Assembly: GCA_044227925.1 (NCBI GenBank)
Contig: JBGAVW010000019.1
Location: 1 to 64,000 of the forward strand
DNA length: 64,000 nucleotides
Direction: 5' to 3'
From: JADJLQ01 sp044227925
GTDB lineage: Bacteria; Bacteroidota; Bacteroidia; Chitinophagales; Saprospiraceae
A program made the position numbers and the translations under genes. Below, one piece after another: positions 1-9,118 of this stretch. Each line of letters begins with the position of its first letter. The first letter of the stretch is position 1. The notes under the pieces were generated by a model. That model did not search any database. It saw only the letters and a list, made by a program, of their open reading frames with translations, and had not been told where the DNA came from.

Positions 1-768
1 TATTTTATCTGCCACCTGGGCTCCTTCAAAGCCATTAATATTAGCTGCCTTTAGATTTATCCTGCAATACTCCGTAAGGGGTTTTGAAACCGGGATATAA
101 GTCCAATGCCAGCGTTCTTCTTTATACCCAGTGGGCCGGCCTGAAGTATAGGGTTGGCAAAAACCAAACTCAGCTGCATGTGCCAGCATCCAGTCATACC
201 ATTTTTTACCCTCGCCTTTTTTAAAATAATTATTATCCAATGCATTTATATCCATATCGGTACCCCAATGATGGCGGGAAGTACTGGGCATAGAGGAATA
301 TTCCAATATCTTCAGCGCTCTTTTGTCATCAGGCCAATTCAGTTTGGCGAGATTTTTACCATCTTCTACTAATGTATTTCCATTCCATTTATCTTCCCAG
401 ATCTTTTTTTGTGATTCAAAGTTTCGGGTAGCGGAAATGATTTTAAATTTTAATCCGGCTTTTTTTCCTGCTTCGGCCATTTGTTTAAAAGCATTCATGG
501 TTTCTTTTCTGAGATACATACCTTCCCGTGATGCATATTCTGCCGGTATAAGGGTAAATAGAGGGTGGCCTTTAGGATCAAACTTACCTTGTATATAGTC
601 TAGGGTATCAATGGATTGTTGCTGATCTTTTTCAATTGGTTTTTTACTAATGTACAATTGGTTGGTATCTGAAATTAGGGTATTGACTTCACTGTTTTTT
701 GATTTACAAAATAAAAGTACTATAGCGATTGCACTGATCGGGTAAATTGTATTGGAGATGTATTTCAT
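1..768 (-). CDS. Partial M15B (VanY/LdcB-like) carboxypeptidase, lipoprotein
   Basis: The 3' end lies beyond the left edge; 256 codons are visible without a stop. The ATG at 766-768 gives a hydrophobic N-terminus ending in LLFC (Cys21), so a lipoprotein signal is likely. The zinc-peptidase signature of the VanY/LdcB family is complete: SRHHWGTDMD near residues 163-172 gives the His and Asp zinc ligands, and ERWHW near 218-222 gives the catalytic Glu and third ligand. Family members trim terminal D-alanine from peptidoglycan stem peptides in the periplasm. It is divergent from the gene at 906 with 137 bases between them. Whether it cuts pentapeptide (DD) or tetrapeptide (LD) stems cannot be told from what is visible. 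Confidence 0.85.
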   Translation of the reverse strand, partial: MKYISNTIYPISAIAIVLLFCKSKNSEVNTLISDTNQLYISKKPIEKDQQQSIDTLDYIQGKFDPKGHPLFTLIPAEYASREGMYLRKETMNAFKQMAEAGKKAGLKFKIISATRNFESQKKIWEDKWNGNTLVEDGKNLAKLNWPDDKRALKILEYSSMPSTSRHHWGTDMDINALDNNYFKKGEGKKWYDWMLAHAAEFGFCQPYTSGRPTGYKEERWHWTYIPVSKPLTEYCRINLKAANINGFEGAQVADKI

Positions 769-905
769 TAGAATGTTTAAAATTAAGTATAAAGACACAC
801 TTGATGCTATATAATCATATACTTCCAATGGCCTTTTTTCTGTTGCACTCAATTACAGAAAACAACCTATTTAAAATAAAATATTTGCCTACATTTAGAT
901 CCCAT

Positions 906-1886
906 ATGAAAAAATATATTCTCTTCTTTATCGTCAGCACTTTGATTATATCCTGTAAGCCAAAAGAAACTGTCCAGCAGGTCGAAGCCACCAAGCCCGA
1001 CTGGAATATTTCACTGGCACAATGGTCTCTGCACAAAAGCTTTTTTGGTAATACGCTCAATGGAGACTGGGCCCGGTTTGGTAAAATGTTGATGGAAAGC
1101 CCCGATTCATTATTAAAAGGTAATTTAAATCCCGATGATTTCCCGCAAATAGCTGCAGGGTATGGCGTGAATACCATAGAGCTGGTAAATACATTTTATT
1201 TCAGCAAAGCAAAAGACACTGCTTATTGGGCTGCATTTAAAAAGAAATGCGATGCTGCCGGAGTAAAAGTAGGACTCATCATGTGTGATGCATTGGGAGA
1301 TATGGGAAATGCTGACGCCGCCGCAAGGATGAAAGCAGTGGAAAACCATTATGCCTGGGTCGATATAGCACAATCCCTTGGTGCGCCCACCATCCGTGTC
1401 AATGCCGGTGGTGCAGGTACAGCTGAAGAAGTGGCAAAGAATGCTGCAGATGGTTTGAGTAAACTGGGTGATTATGCCGCTACCAAAGGCATTAATGTGG
1501 TGGTAGAAAATCATGGATCCTATTCATCAGATGGCAGTTGGTTGGCCGGAGTAATGAAAGCGGTGAATAAGCCCAATGTAGGCACATTACCCGATTTTGG
1601 AAATTTTTGTCTGGAACGTGATTCGACCGGATGTAAAAAAGAATACGATAGATACAAAGGCACTGCAGAACTGATGCCTTTTGCAAAAGGAGTAAGTGCA
1701 AAAACACATATTTTCGACTCGTTGGGCAATGAAGCCGAAATGGACTACGTACGACTCATGAAAATCGTAAAAGATGCTGGTTTCAAAGGAAATATTGGTA
1801 TAGAATATGAAGGCACCAAGCATACTGAAGATGAGGGAATAAAACTTACCAAAGCATTATTGGATAAAATAATCGCCCAAAATTAG
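906..1886 (+). CDS. Sugar phosphate isomerase/epimerase-like TIM-barrel lipoprotein
   Basis: The 326-residue product begins with a lipoprotein signal, MKKYILFF...LIISC (Cys17). This is why ATG 906 is preferred, although the frame stays open from 747. The rest reads as a xylose-isomerase-like/AP-endonuclease-2-like TIM barrel: VVVENHG in the middle and IGIEYEG near the C-terminus carry the Glu and His residues that bind a divalent metal in this fold. Family members isomerise or epimerise sugars or inositols, but the substrate is not readable. Placement on an envelope lipid anchor argues for a free sugar from the periplasm, not a phosphorylated one (inference). A second exported member of the same fold lies at 48673-49545. 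It is followed by the repeat array at 1911. Confidence 0.8.
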   Translation: MKKYILFFIVSTLIISCKPKETVQQVEATKPDWNISLAQWSLHKSFFGNTLNGDWARFGKMLMESPDSLLKGNLNPDDFPQIAAGYGVNTIELVNTFYFSKAKDTAYWAAFKKKCDAAGVKVGLIMCDALGDMGNADAAARMKAVENHYAWVDIAQSLGAPTIRVNAGGAGTAEEVAKNAADGLSKLGDYAATKGINVVVENHGSYSSDGSWLAGVMKAVNKPNVGTLPDFGNFCLERDSTGCKKEYDRYKGTAELMPFAKGVSAKTHIFDSLGNEAEMDYVRLMKIVKDAGFKGNIGIEYEGTKHTEDEGIKLTKALLDKIIAQN

Positions 1887-1910
1887 AATAGAAATAAAGG
1901 CTTGTTTTTT

Positions 1911-2304
1911 AAACAGGCTGAAGCCTTAAACCGTAGAATAGCCTTTAGGCTGTTTCTTTAATATGGGTTTGATGATAACAGGCTGAAGCCTGTTCTACGG
2001 TGGAATAGCCTTTAAGCTGTTACTGCGACATCGGTTTGATGATAACAGGCTGAAGCCTGTTCTACGGTGGAATAGCCTTTTGGCTGTTACTGCTTCCACC
2101 GTAGAATAGCCTTTAGGCTGTTTCTTTGATATGGGTTTGTTTATAACAGGCTGAAGCCTGTTCCACCGTAGAATAGCCTTTAGGTTGTTTCTTTGATATG
2201 GGTTTGTTTATAACAGGCTGAAGCCTGTTCTACGGTGGAATAGCCTTTAAGCTGTTACTGGGACATGTGTTTGATTATAACAGGCTGAAGCCTGTTCTAC
2301 GGTG
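1911..2304. repeat. REP-like array of six hairpin units, ~67-bp period
   Basis: The 576-base gap 1887-2462 has no credible gene. It holds six copies of AACAGGCTGAAGCC starting at 1912, 1977, 2044, 2145, 2212 and 2279 (steps 65, 67, 101, 67, 67). Five of them continue to AACAGGCTGAAGCCTGTT, an 8-bp-arm hairpin with a GA loop. Each hairpin is followed by a linker and a second weaker hairpin, AATAGCCTTTAGGCTGTT. The linker occurs in two orientations: TTCTACGGTGGAA after copies 2, 3, 5 and 6, and its exact reverse complement TTCCACCGTAGAA after copy 4 and in the extra half unit that makes the third step longer; a clipped form follows copy 1. The tail matches the linker: GTTACTGNGACAT with the first form, GTTTCTTTGATATGGG with the second. 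This resembles REP/BIME-type arrays made by REP-associated tyrosine transposases; no such gene is in the window. Confidence 0.9.
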
Positions 2305-2409
2305 TTACTTCGATATATTTTGTTTTATGTTTTATCCAATTTTTGACCAGTAAATCTGAAAACAAATCCATGTTTCAATTAATGAAATCTTAAAACGGGA
2401 TATCCCCCA

Positions 2410-2437
2410 TTTGTTCCCTTTAATTATACTATTTTTG
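2410..2437 (+). promoter_or_regulatory. Bacteroidota-type promoter for the MoxR gene
   Basis: TATTTTTG at 2430-2437 matches the phylum's -7 consensus TAnnTTTG. A TTTG at 2410-2413 could be the -33 element, though the spacing is a few bases short. A transcript would start about 20 bases before the ATG at 2463, just downstream of the repeat array. Confidence 0.5.
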
Positions 2438-2462
2438 TAGACTTTTAATATTAAATAATTAC

Positions 2463-3431
2463 ATGAGTCGAGAGAATTTATCAGATGTACAAGCCGTGGA
2501 TGCACTAGGTCAGGGATTTAAAGATCTAAACAGGGAAGTAGGTAAGGTAATCATAGGTCAGGACGAGGTAGTCAAAGCGGTGATTATATCCTTGTTTTCA
2601 AATGGACATAGTTTATTGGTGGGTGTACCCGGATTAGCTAAGACATTATTAGTATCTACCATAGCTCAGGTATTGGATCTGGAGTTTAATAGGATTCAGT
2701 TTACACCTGACCTCATGCCAAGTGATATCACCGGATCTGAAATATTGGATGAAGACAGAAGATTCCGGTTTAACAGGGGACCATTATTTGCCAATATTGT
2801 GTTGGCCGATGAAATAAATCGTACCCCACCCAAGACCCAGGCTGCACTACTGGAGTCTATGCAGGAAAGATCAGTGACAGTAAGCGGACAAAAGCATATG
2901 CTACCCAAACCCTTTTTTGTATTGGCAACTCAAAATCCTATTGAGCAGGAAGGAACCTATCCATTGCCTGAAGCGCAGCTCGATCGATTTATGTTCAATA
3001 TTATGCTGGACTATCCCGAGTTTAAAGATGAAGTACAGGTAGTAAAAAATACCACCTCCACACACAAACCCGAACTGAGACTGGTGATGAATGCGGACGA
3101 TATCAGTTTTTATCATGATATTATTCGCAAAATTCCAATAGCTGATAATGTATTGGAATATGCCGTAAATCTGGCATCCAAAACCCGACCCAATACAGCA
3201 AGAGCCACTGCGCAGGTAAATCAATATATTTCATGGGGAGCAGGCCCACGGGCTTCTCAGTTTTTAGTATTGGGTGCTAAGGCTCACGGTGCTATAAATG
3301 GAAAATATTCACCGGATATAGAAGATGTACAGGCAGTAGCCAAATTAGTCCTCAGACATAGAATAGTGCGAAACTACAAAGCCGAAGCTGAAGGGATCAC
3401 TGAAGAAAAAATCATCGAAGGTTTGTTATAG
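2463..3431 (+). CDS. MoxR family AAA+ ATPase
   Basis: The 322-residue cytoplasmic ATPase has the MoxR layout: Walker A GVPGLAKT at about residues 54-61, Walker B with LADEINR near 113-120, sensor 1 in LATQNPIEQEG, and the family phrase PEAQLDRF. MoxR proteins act as chaperone-like ATPases that help mature or activate partner complexes, usually with von Willebrand factor A or DUF58 proteins encoded next door. Here the next gene, 28 bases on, is an alpha/beta hydrolase and no VWA or DUF58 gene is visible, so the partner is unknown. The length is normal for the family and the ATG start has a good promoter upstream. Confidence 0.92.
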   Translation: MSRENLSDVQAVDALGQGFKDLNREVGKVIIGQDEVVKAVIISLFSNGHSLLVGVPGLAKTLLVSTIAQVLDLEFNRIQFTPDLMPSDITGSEILDEDRRFRFNRGPLFANIVLADEINRTPPKTQAALLESMQERSVTVSGQKHMLPKPFFVLATQNPIEQEGTYPLPEAQLDRFMFNIMLDYPEFKDEVQVVKNTTSTHKPELRLVMNADDISFYHDIIRKIPIADNVLEYAVNLASKTRPNTARATAQVNQYISWGAGPRASQFLVLGAKAHGAINGKYSPDIEDVQAVAKLVLRHRIVRNYKAEAEGITEEKIIEGLL

Positions 3432-3459
3432 ACTATAACCATAGGTATTAATAAAAAAA

Positions 3460-4221
3460 TTGGTACTGCATTATAGATCTCTGGGTCAGGGAAAACCCCT
3501 GGTAATATTACATGGCCTTTTTGGCTCAGGTGATAACTGGCATTCATTCGCAAAATCCATTTCAGGTCAGTATCAGACCATCATGATGGACATTCGCAAT
3601 CATGGACTTTCTAGCCATACCCCTGACTTTAATTATGAATTGATCTGTGAAGATATAGCCGATACGTTGCGATCTATGGACATTACTTCCTGTTATTTAA
3701 TGGGGCATTCCATGGGTGGCAAGGCCGCTGCTTACTTTACATTAAAATATCCTGAATGGGTAGAAAAACTAATCGTTTTAGACATCGCTTTGAAAGAATA
3801 TCCTCCACACCATCAGCGATATTTTGATGCCATGCTTTCTATGGATTTAGTCGCCATCACCAACCGAATGGAAGCCGATCAATGGTTGCAGCAATATATT
3901 GACGACACCATGGTGAGACAATTTATTCTCAAAAACTTAGTGCGCACGGATGAAGGACAATTCAGATGGAGATTCCATCTTGCATCACTATATCAACATT
4001 ACCACGAAATAAATATCAGTATCGAAACCAACCATCCTTTTACTAATCCGGTTTTGTTTATCAAAGGGGAAAAATCAAACTATATCCTGTCAGATGATAT
4101 GACCGGAATTAAAAATTGTTTTCCTTTGGCAATATTGGAAACGGTGCCCGGGGCCGGCCATTGGGTGCACGCTGATAAACCCAATGAACTGAAGGTATTG
4201 GTCCTGCAATTTTTAAACTAA
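3460..4221 (+). CDS. Alpha/beta-hydrolase fold esterase (YbfF-like)
   Basis: The 253-residue protein starts at TTG 3460; no in-frame ATG lies near. It has the alpha/beta-hydrolase pattern: the oxyanion segment HGLFGSGDNW near residue 18, the nucleophile elbow GHSMGG with Ser84, and GAGHWVH with the catalytic His234. There is no signal peptide, so it is cytoplasmic. Closest in style are short-chain acyl esterases of the YbfF type, which hydrolyse acyl-CoA or small esters in vitro. It follows the MoxR gene by 28 bases and may share its transcript. The physiological substrate is unknown. Confidence 0.85.
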   Translation: MVLHYRSLGQGKPLVILHGLFGSGDNWHSFAKSISGQYQTIMMDIRNHGLSSHTPDFNYELICEDIADTLRSMDITSCYLMGHSMGGKAAAYFTLKYPEWVEKLIVLDIALKEYPPHHQRYFDAMLSMDLVAITNRMEADQWLQQYIDDTMVRQFILKNLVRTDEGQFRWRFHLASLYQHYHEINISIETNHPFTNPVLFIKGEKSNYILSDDMTGIKNCFPLAILETVPGAGHWVHADKPNELKVLVLQFLN

Positions 4222-4258
4222 AACCTATTAAATCGCAATTTCATTTATCTTCATCCAT

Positions 4259-5803
4259 ATGAAAAAGATATTTACTCTGATATTATTTATATCCGTGTTA
4301 CAGCTTTCATCACAAAGCCCACGGAGACCGGATACTACAAATGCCAGACCCGCCAATCGGCCTTCTGCCGGCGAAATTTCATCTTCCCGCACGCTGGCTC
4401 CCGATATGGTAATAGAATCCACCGGTGAGATCACTTCCTCCAAAGGAATAAAGATCCCCTATCGGATAAAGACCGGTACCCAACCTGTATGGAATGAAAG
4501 CGGTAAAATCATTGCTTCCTGTTTTTATACTTATTATGAGAGGAGTGATATAAAAGACAAGGCCAGCCGTCCTATCGTATTTTCATTCAATGGTGGTCCT
4601 GGTTCTGCTTCTGTATGGATGCACCTGGCCTACACCGGCCCTAAAATATTGCATATAGATGATGAAGGATATCCATTGCAGCCTTACGGTTACAAAGACA
4701 ATCCCCATACTATATTAGATGTAGCAGATATTATATTTATAGATCCGGTAAATACGGGTTTTTCAAGAATCATCGACCCGGAAACCCCGCGTTCAGCTTT
4801 TTTTGGAGTTAATGCCGACATTAAATACCTGGGCGATTGGGTAAATACATTTGTAAGCAGAGTAAACAGGTGGGCATCTCCAAAATTCCTTATAGGTGAA
4901 AGTTATGGCACTACGAGGGTGGCAGGTCTCGCATTAGAATTGCAAAACAATCATTGGATGTACCTGAATGGAGTAATCATGGTTTCTCCCACAGATCTTG
5001 GCATTAAGAGAGATGAGATGATGTCCGCAGCACTGCGCATACCTTATTTTGCTGCTACAGCGTGGTATCATAAACAGTTAGGCGAACCATATAAAAGCAA
5101 ACCGCTTGAATCCTACCTTGCCGAAGTAGAGGAATTTACTTTAAATGAACTGGTACCAGCCCTATCCAAAGGCGGATTTATCAATATGGATGTTAAAACT
5201 GCTTTGGCAAAAAAAATAGCGGCATACACAGGTATAAGTGAAACTACTTTGATGCAAAATAATCTCGATATCCGTACACAGCTTTTCTGGAAAGAATTAT
5301 TACGTAAAGAAGGATATACTATAGGACGATTAGATTCCAGATATAAAGGCATAGACAGCAAAGATGCCGGAGAAAGTCCTGAATTTAACTCTGAACTTTC
5401 ATCCTGGCTACATTCTTTTACTCCGCCTATCAATATGTATTTGCGCGAGGAACTAAAATTTAAAACCGATTTGAAATACAATATGTTTGGCCCGGTGCAT
5501 CCATGGCAACGGGATGATATCAATGTAGCGGAAAACTTGCGAGCTGCTATGGCAGCCAATCCCTTCCTTAAAGTAATGACTCAATCCGGTTATTTCGATG
5601 GGGCCACCGATTATTTTAATGCTAAATACAATCACTGGCATATGGATCCGGGGGGAAAGACTAAAAATCGAATGGTATGGAAAGGATATCAATCAGGCCA
5701 TATGATGTATCTGCGAAAAGAAGATCTTCAAAAAGCAAATGACGACCTCAGGGATTTTATCAAATCGGCCTTACCCGGGGTGAATCAACCGGCAAAATAT
5801 TAA
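4259..5803 (+). CDS. S10 family serine carboxypeptidase, exported
   Basis: The 514-residue protein has a signal peptide, MKKIFTLILF...LQLSSQ, cut before or at a Gln as usual in this phylum. The peptidase S10 (carboxypeptidase Y) motifs are all present: FNGGPGSAS near residue 117 (substrate carboxylate binding and oxyanion region), GESYG with nucleophile Ser215, catalytic Asp447 in SGYFDGATD and catalytic His481 in YQSGHMM. S10 enzymes remove C-terminal residues from peptides, often at acidic pH. Export suggests a role in peptide scavenging in the periplasm or outside. It lies 37 bases after the esterase and converges with the ACT-domain gene. Confidence 0.9.
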   Translation: MKKIFTLILFISVLQLSSQSPRRPDTTNARPANRPSAGEISSSRTLAPDMVIESTGEITSSKGIKIPYRIKTGTQPVWNESGKIIASCFYTYYERSDIKDKASRPIVFSFNGGPGSASVWMHLAYTGPKILHIDDEGYPLQPYGYKDNPHTILDVADIIFIDPVNTGFSRIIDPETPRSAFFGVNADIKYLGDWVNTFVSRVNRWASPKFLIGESYGTTRVAGLALELQNNHWMYLNGVIMVSPTDLGIKRDEMMSAALRIPYFAATAWYHKQLGEPYKSKPLESYLAEVEEFTLNELVPALSKGGFINMDVKTALAKKIAAYTGISETTLMQNNLDIRTQLFWKELLRKEGYTIGRLDSRYKGIDSKDAGESPEFNSELSSWLHSFTPPINMYLREELKFKTDLKYNMFGPVHPWQRDDINVAENLRAAMAANPFLKVMTQSGYFDGATDYFNAKYNHWHMDPGGKTKNRMVWKGYQSGHMMYLRKEDLQKANDDLRDFIKSALPGVNQPAKY

Positions 5804-5820
5804 TCCGGCTTCTCCATTAC

Positions 5821-6219
5821 TCATTGATTTATAATCTGCAAGCTGTTTAATACTTCCATTGCTTTGTCTTTGTCATTATAATCTACAAATAGATGATCAT
5901 GATGAAAGGCAGCCACCACGTTGCAACTGATACCCGCATTGGCAAGTGCTGTAGAAAATTGAGCCGTAAGTCCTACCATCGACAGCTCCGTATGTATTCT
6001 CAATGTGATCCATGCAGCTATATAATCATATGCCCATTTTAAATCGTCTGCTGTTTTTTTGTAAAGGACTATAGTATAGCCTTCATCTTCTTTAAAATAG
6101 AATAAAATTTGAGCAAAGGGAATTGAGTGGAAGTCGGATACAAAACAAAATACGGCTTCTTCAGGATGAAGGAAGGGGTTTACATTTTGATGGGTTATGA
6201 ATTCATTTTTTATTGACAT
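5821..6219 (-). CDS. ACT domain-containing protein
   Basis: A 132-residue cytoplasmic protein of the small stand-alone ACT-domain family. The C-terminal half (RIHTELSMVGLTAQFSTALA through HHDHLFVDYNDKDKAMEVL) follows the beta-alpha-beta ACT pattern in which GLTAQFSTALANAGIS forms the first helix and ligand loop. ACT domains usually bind amino acids and regulate enzymes; for this stand-alone type the ligand and partner are unknown. It sits alone on the minus strand between convergent and co-directional neighbours, 44 bases downstream of the rhamnosidase gene's stop. Confidence 0.75.
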   Translation of the reverse strand: MSIKNEFITHQNVNPFLHPEEAVFCFVSDFHSIPFAQILFYFKEDEGYTIVLYKKTADDLKWAYDYIAAWITLRIHTELSMVGLTAQFSTALANAGISCNVVAAFHHDHLFVDYNDKDKAMEVLNSLQIINQ

Positions 6220-6263
6220 ACATTCCTATTCTCCTAAAAGTTTAATATCAGCTTGTTTAATTC

Positions 6264-8987
6264 TCATTTTATTAAAAAATTCCAGTCTCCACTCCCAATC
6301 TCGATTACTTTATAATCTGCATCTTCCTTTATTATTTTATGTGCATTGATTGATTTGCCGCTTTCTGTAATATTTTTACCATATGTTAGTGGAAGATATA
6401 CTTCCGCAGTAGAACCCACCGGGACAGTAAGCTTTATATTGAACACATTATTTTGGTGCCATTCAATTCCTGCTTTGCCATATACTGTATTGGTATAATA
6501 TTTAGCATACTTCAGCTCTTTTACGGGCATGGGATTAAAAATAATTCGTTTGTAACCGGTAGCTGATCCATCTGTGCGCATACCAGCCAGGTTTTTGTAC
6601 AACCATACAAGGCCACCACCAAACATAGGATGATTGTGAGAGCCGGTATTGTCCCATTGTTCGCGAGTAGTAGTACTGCCTGAGGCAATCCAATGACCAA
6701 AGGAAGGAAAAGTAGTTTTATTTAATGCCTGGTATGCAAGGTCATGCAATCCATGATCAGAAAGGATTTCAAAAAAATAGCGAGTACCAAAAATTCCGGT
6801 ATCAAAATGACCACTGTCTGAGTTGATATCTTTTTTAAGTGCATTGATTACTGCCTGGTATTGATCTACCGGAACACCTATTTTAAGTGCAAAGACATTA
6901 GCCCCATATTTTCCATATTCTCCTCTTTGGGGATTGTAAAAACTGGTTATAAACGCACTACGGGTATTATCTGCAATAGTCCGGTAGATGGATGCTTCCG
7001 TTGTCTTACCGAGTACAGACGCCGTTTTTGCAGTAATATCAGCGCAGAGCCAATAAAAAAAAGTATGTACCAGTGGATTGGGTGGCATACTATCGAGCCC
7101 GGCCCATTCACCAAGGTTCCACCACTGCAATGGTTTTCCATCTTTGCCGGTACGCAATGAGTGCATTATACCCTGTTCATTTACCCAGGTTTGCATATAA
7201 CGCATATAGCCGGTCATGCCTTCGTAATTTTCTTCAAGAATTTCGCGGTCACCATATTGCTGGTAAAACTCCCAGGGTATAATATGTATTGCTGCGCCCC
7301 AGGCTACTCCACCACCACAGCCCGGCTGCCATGGAGCTCCATTGGGAATATATCCGGTAGAAGGAATCTGAGCACTGAGCATATCACGCAGCCATTTTTT
7401 GTAAAATGCTTTTGCATCGAAATTATGCATCACCGTCTGGCATACCACCTGGGCATCACCGGTATAGCCCGATCGTTCTCTGTGAGGACAATCAGAGGCT
7501 ATACCACCATGCATGTTGTCCAATTGAGACCTGCGCCATATTTTATTGATTTGATTGAATAGCGGATTGGATGTTTCAAAGTCTGCATTTAGCTTTATGT
7601 CGGTGTTTACAGCCTCAGCCATCAATTGATTTTCATTTAAGGTTCCCGGCCAATTTTCTATTTCAATACTGCTAAACACAAACCAATTAAATCTCGGTGC
7701 ATAATCTGAAAGTTTACCATTAAATGTGTACCTATTTTCACCCGAAAATGAATTGCTGTTAAAGACTATTTTTATAGTATGTCCGGATGGACCTATGATG
7801 TTTTTAAATCGTACCCATCCCGAAATTTCTTCTTCAAACTCTATCCTCAAATTCCCATTTTCCAATTTGACTATTTTTAGCGGTTTATATGTTTTAGTCA
7901 CTTTGTCTGCAGGAGCAATATGAGCGATTAGTTTGCCAAAGGGGACTTTTCTATTGATTACATTTACCCAGGATTGATCATTGAATTCTGCTTTACACCA
8001 ATCGGGTATTTCCAGTCGGGCATCATATACTTCTCCATCGTATACCAGGTCAGAAACTATAGCCGATTTAGTTGTTTTCCAGGACTTATCAGTGAGTATG
8101 ATTTCTTCAGTACCGTCCTGATAATGGATATGCAACTGTGCCATAAACCGTGGTGACCCATACGATGCCGTCCAAAATTTTGGGGCATTATAAAATCCAT
8201 TGCCCAGGATAGCCCCGATGGCATTGGCCCCCTGCTTTAATCTATTGGTAATATCATATGCCATGTACATCACATGATAATCACGGAATGAATCGGGTAA
8301 AAACAAGCCTGGCACATCGTATAAATGTGGTCGCTTGTCATAATTGGTTTGGTTTGGTACCAGGACATCATCAGATACTTTAGACCCGTTGGTATAAAAT
8401 TCAAAATAGCCTAAACCGGTAGTATAGACCACAGCTTGTTTTATTTTTTTATTTATGGTAAATGATTTTCGAAGTAATGGGGCGTTGGGTGGAAATATTT
8501 TGGTTCTGTTTTGTGGGCCGCCTGGAGGCTTAGGTATAAATTCTTCGCCCTGCCATGGTGCACCTATCCATTCCGCTTTCCACTCTGCTTTATTTAATAT
8601 ACCCATATGCCAGTTAGCAACCGGGCTCCATGCTGATACCGTATTGTTTTTATCCCATACCCTCACCTGCCAATAACAATTCATGCCTGAAGCCAGATCT
8701 TTACCATGGTATCTTATTCTGTTTGATTGATCAGAAATAATTTTATTACTATTCCATAAATCAGGCTGTGATAGTTTTTCAATAGTGCTGGCTACTCTGA
8801 TCTGGTATGCTGTCTGATATTGATTTCTAATTGGTGACTTTGTAGTATTAATCCATGAAAGCCGGGGGTGTAATTCATCTACTACGGTGGGGTTATTCAT
8901 ATATTCACAGGTCAGTTGCCCGGGAAAGATTTGAGCCAATGCACTCTGGATAAAAAACACAAAAATGAATACAAAGCTTGATTTCAT
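6264..8987 (-). CDS. GH78 alpha-L-rhamnosidase, exported
   Basis: The 907-residue protein starts with a signal peptide (KSSFVFIFVFFIQSALAQ, cut before Gln). The N-terminal 400 residues hold beta-sandwich domains typical of bacterial rhamnosidases (ELHPRLSWINTT; the WKAEWIGAPW segment; the MAYDITNRLKQGANAIGAILGNGFY segment). The (alpha/alpha)6 catalytic domain is marked by SDCPHRERSGYTGDAQV near residue 498, which contains the acidic residues conserved in GH78, and by the EQWDNTGSHNHPMFGG segment near the C-terminus. It releases terminal alpha-L-rhamnose from plant or bacterial glycans and glycosides. Length is normal. No SusC/SusD pair or rhamnose catabolic gene lies nearby, so its target glycan is unknown. 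Confidence 0.93.
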   Translation of the reverse strand: MKSSFVFIFVFFIQSALAQIFPGQLTCEYMNNPTVVDELHPRLSWINTTKSPIRNQYQTAYQIRVASTIEKLSQPDLWNSNKIISDQSNRIRYHGKDLASGMNCYWQVRVWDKNNTVSAWSPVANWHMGILNKAEWKAEWIGAPWQGEEFIPKPPGGPQNRTKIFPPNAPLLRKSFTINKKIKQAVVYTTGLGYFEFYTNGSKVSDDVLVPNQTNYDKRPHLYDVPGLFLPDSFRDYHVMYMAYDITNRLKQGANAIGAILGNGFYNAPKFWTASYGSPRFMAQLHIHYQDGTEEIILTDKSWKTTKSAIVSDLVYDGEVYDARLEIPDWCKAEFNDQSWVNVINRKVPFGKLIAHIAPADKVTKTYKPLKIVKLENGNLRIEFEEEISGWVRFKNIIGPSGHTIKIVFNSNSFSGENRYTFNGKLSDYAPRFNWFVFSSIEIENWPGTLNENQLMAEAVNTDIKLNADFETSNPLFNQINKIWRRSQLDNMHGGIASDCPHRERSGYTGDAQVVCQTVMHNFDAKAFYKKWLRDMLSAQIPSTGYIPNGAPWQPGCGGGVAWGAAIHIIPWEFYQQYGDREILEENYEGMTGYMRYMQTWVNEQGIMHSLRTGKDGKPLQWWNLGEWAGLDSMPPNPLVHTFFYWLCADITAKTASVLGKTTEASIYRTIADNTRSAFITSFYNPQRGEYGKYGANVFALKIGVPVDQYQAVINALKKDINSDSGHFDTGIFGTRYFFEILSDHGLHDLAYQALNKTTFPSFGHWIASGSTTTREQWDNTGSHNHPMFGGGLVWLYKNLAGMRTDGSATGYKRIIFNPMPVKELKYAKYYTNTVYGKAGIEWHQNNVFNIKLTVPVGSTAEVYLPLTYGKNITESGKSINAHKIIKEDADYKVIEIGSGDWNFLIK

Positions 8988-9118
8988 GGTGATACAAGAT
9001 ACGACAGGAATGATATTACTTTTTGTAATTTCTTATATATGAGAGTAAGACACGTACTCGTTGCTTACTATTTCATCAGGGATATTTAATTCAATTTGAT
9101 GTAACATACAGTAGTGTT

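Noticed and set aside
747..905. Upstream extension of the TIM-barrel lipoprotein to 747
   Set aside because: It would bury the clear lipoprotein signal that starts at 906.
815..1514. Long minus-strand frames under the TIM-barrel lipoprotein gene
   Set aside because: They are antisense to a well-supported gene, lack family likeness and have compositions typical of shadow frames. The same applies to long antisense frames at 5113, 15572, 26984, 41183 and elsewhere.
1911..2304. CRISPR array
   Set aside because: The period of ~67 bases and the repeated hairpin suggest one at first sight, but the parts between hairpins are themselves repeated and not unique spacers, and no cas genes are present.
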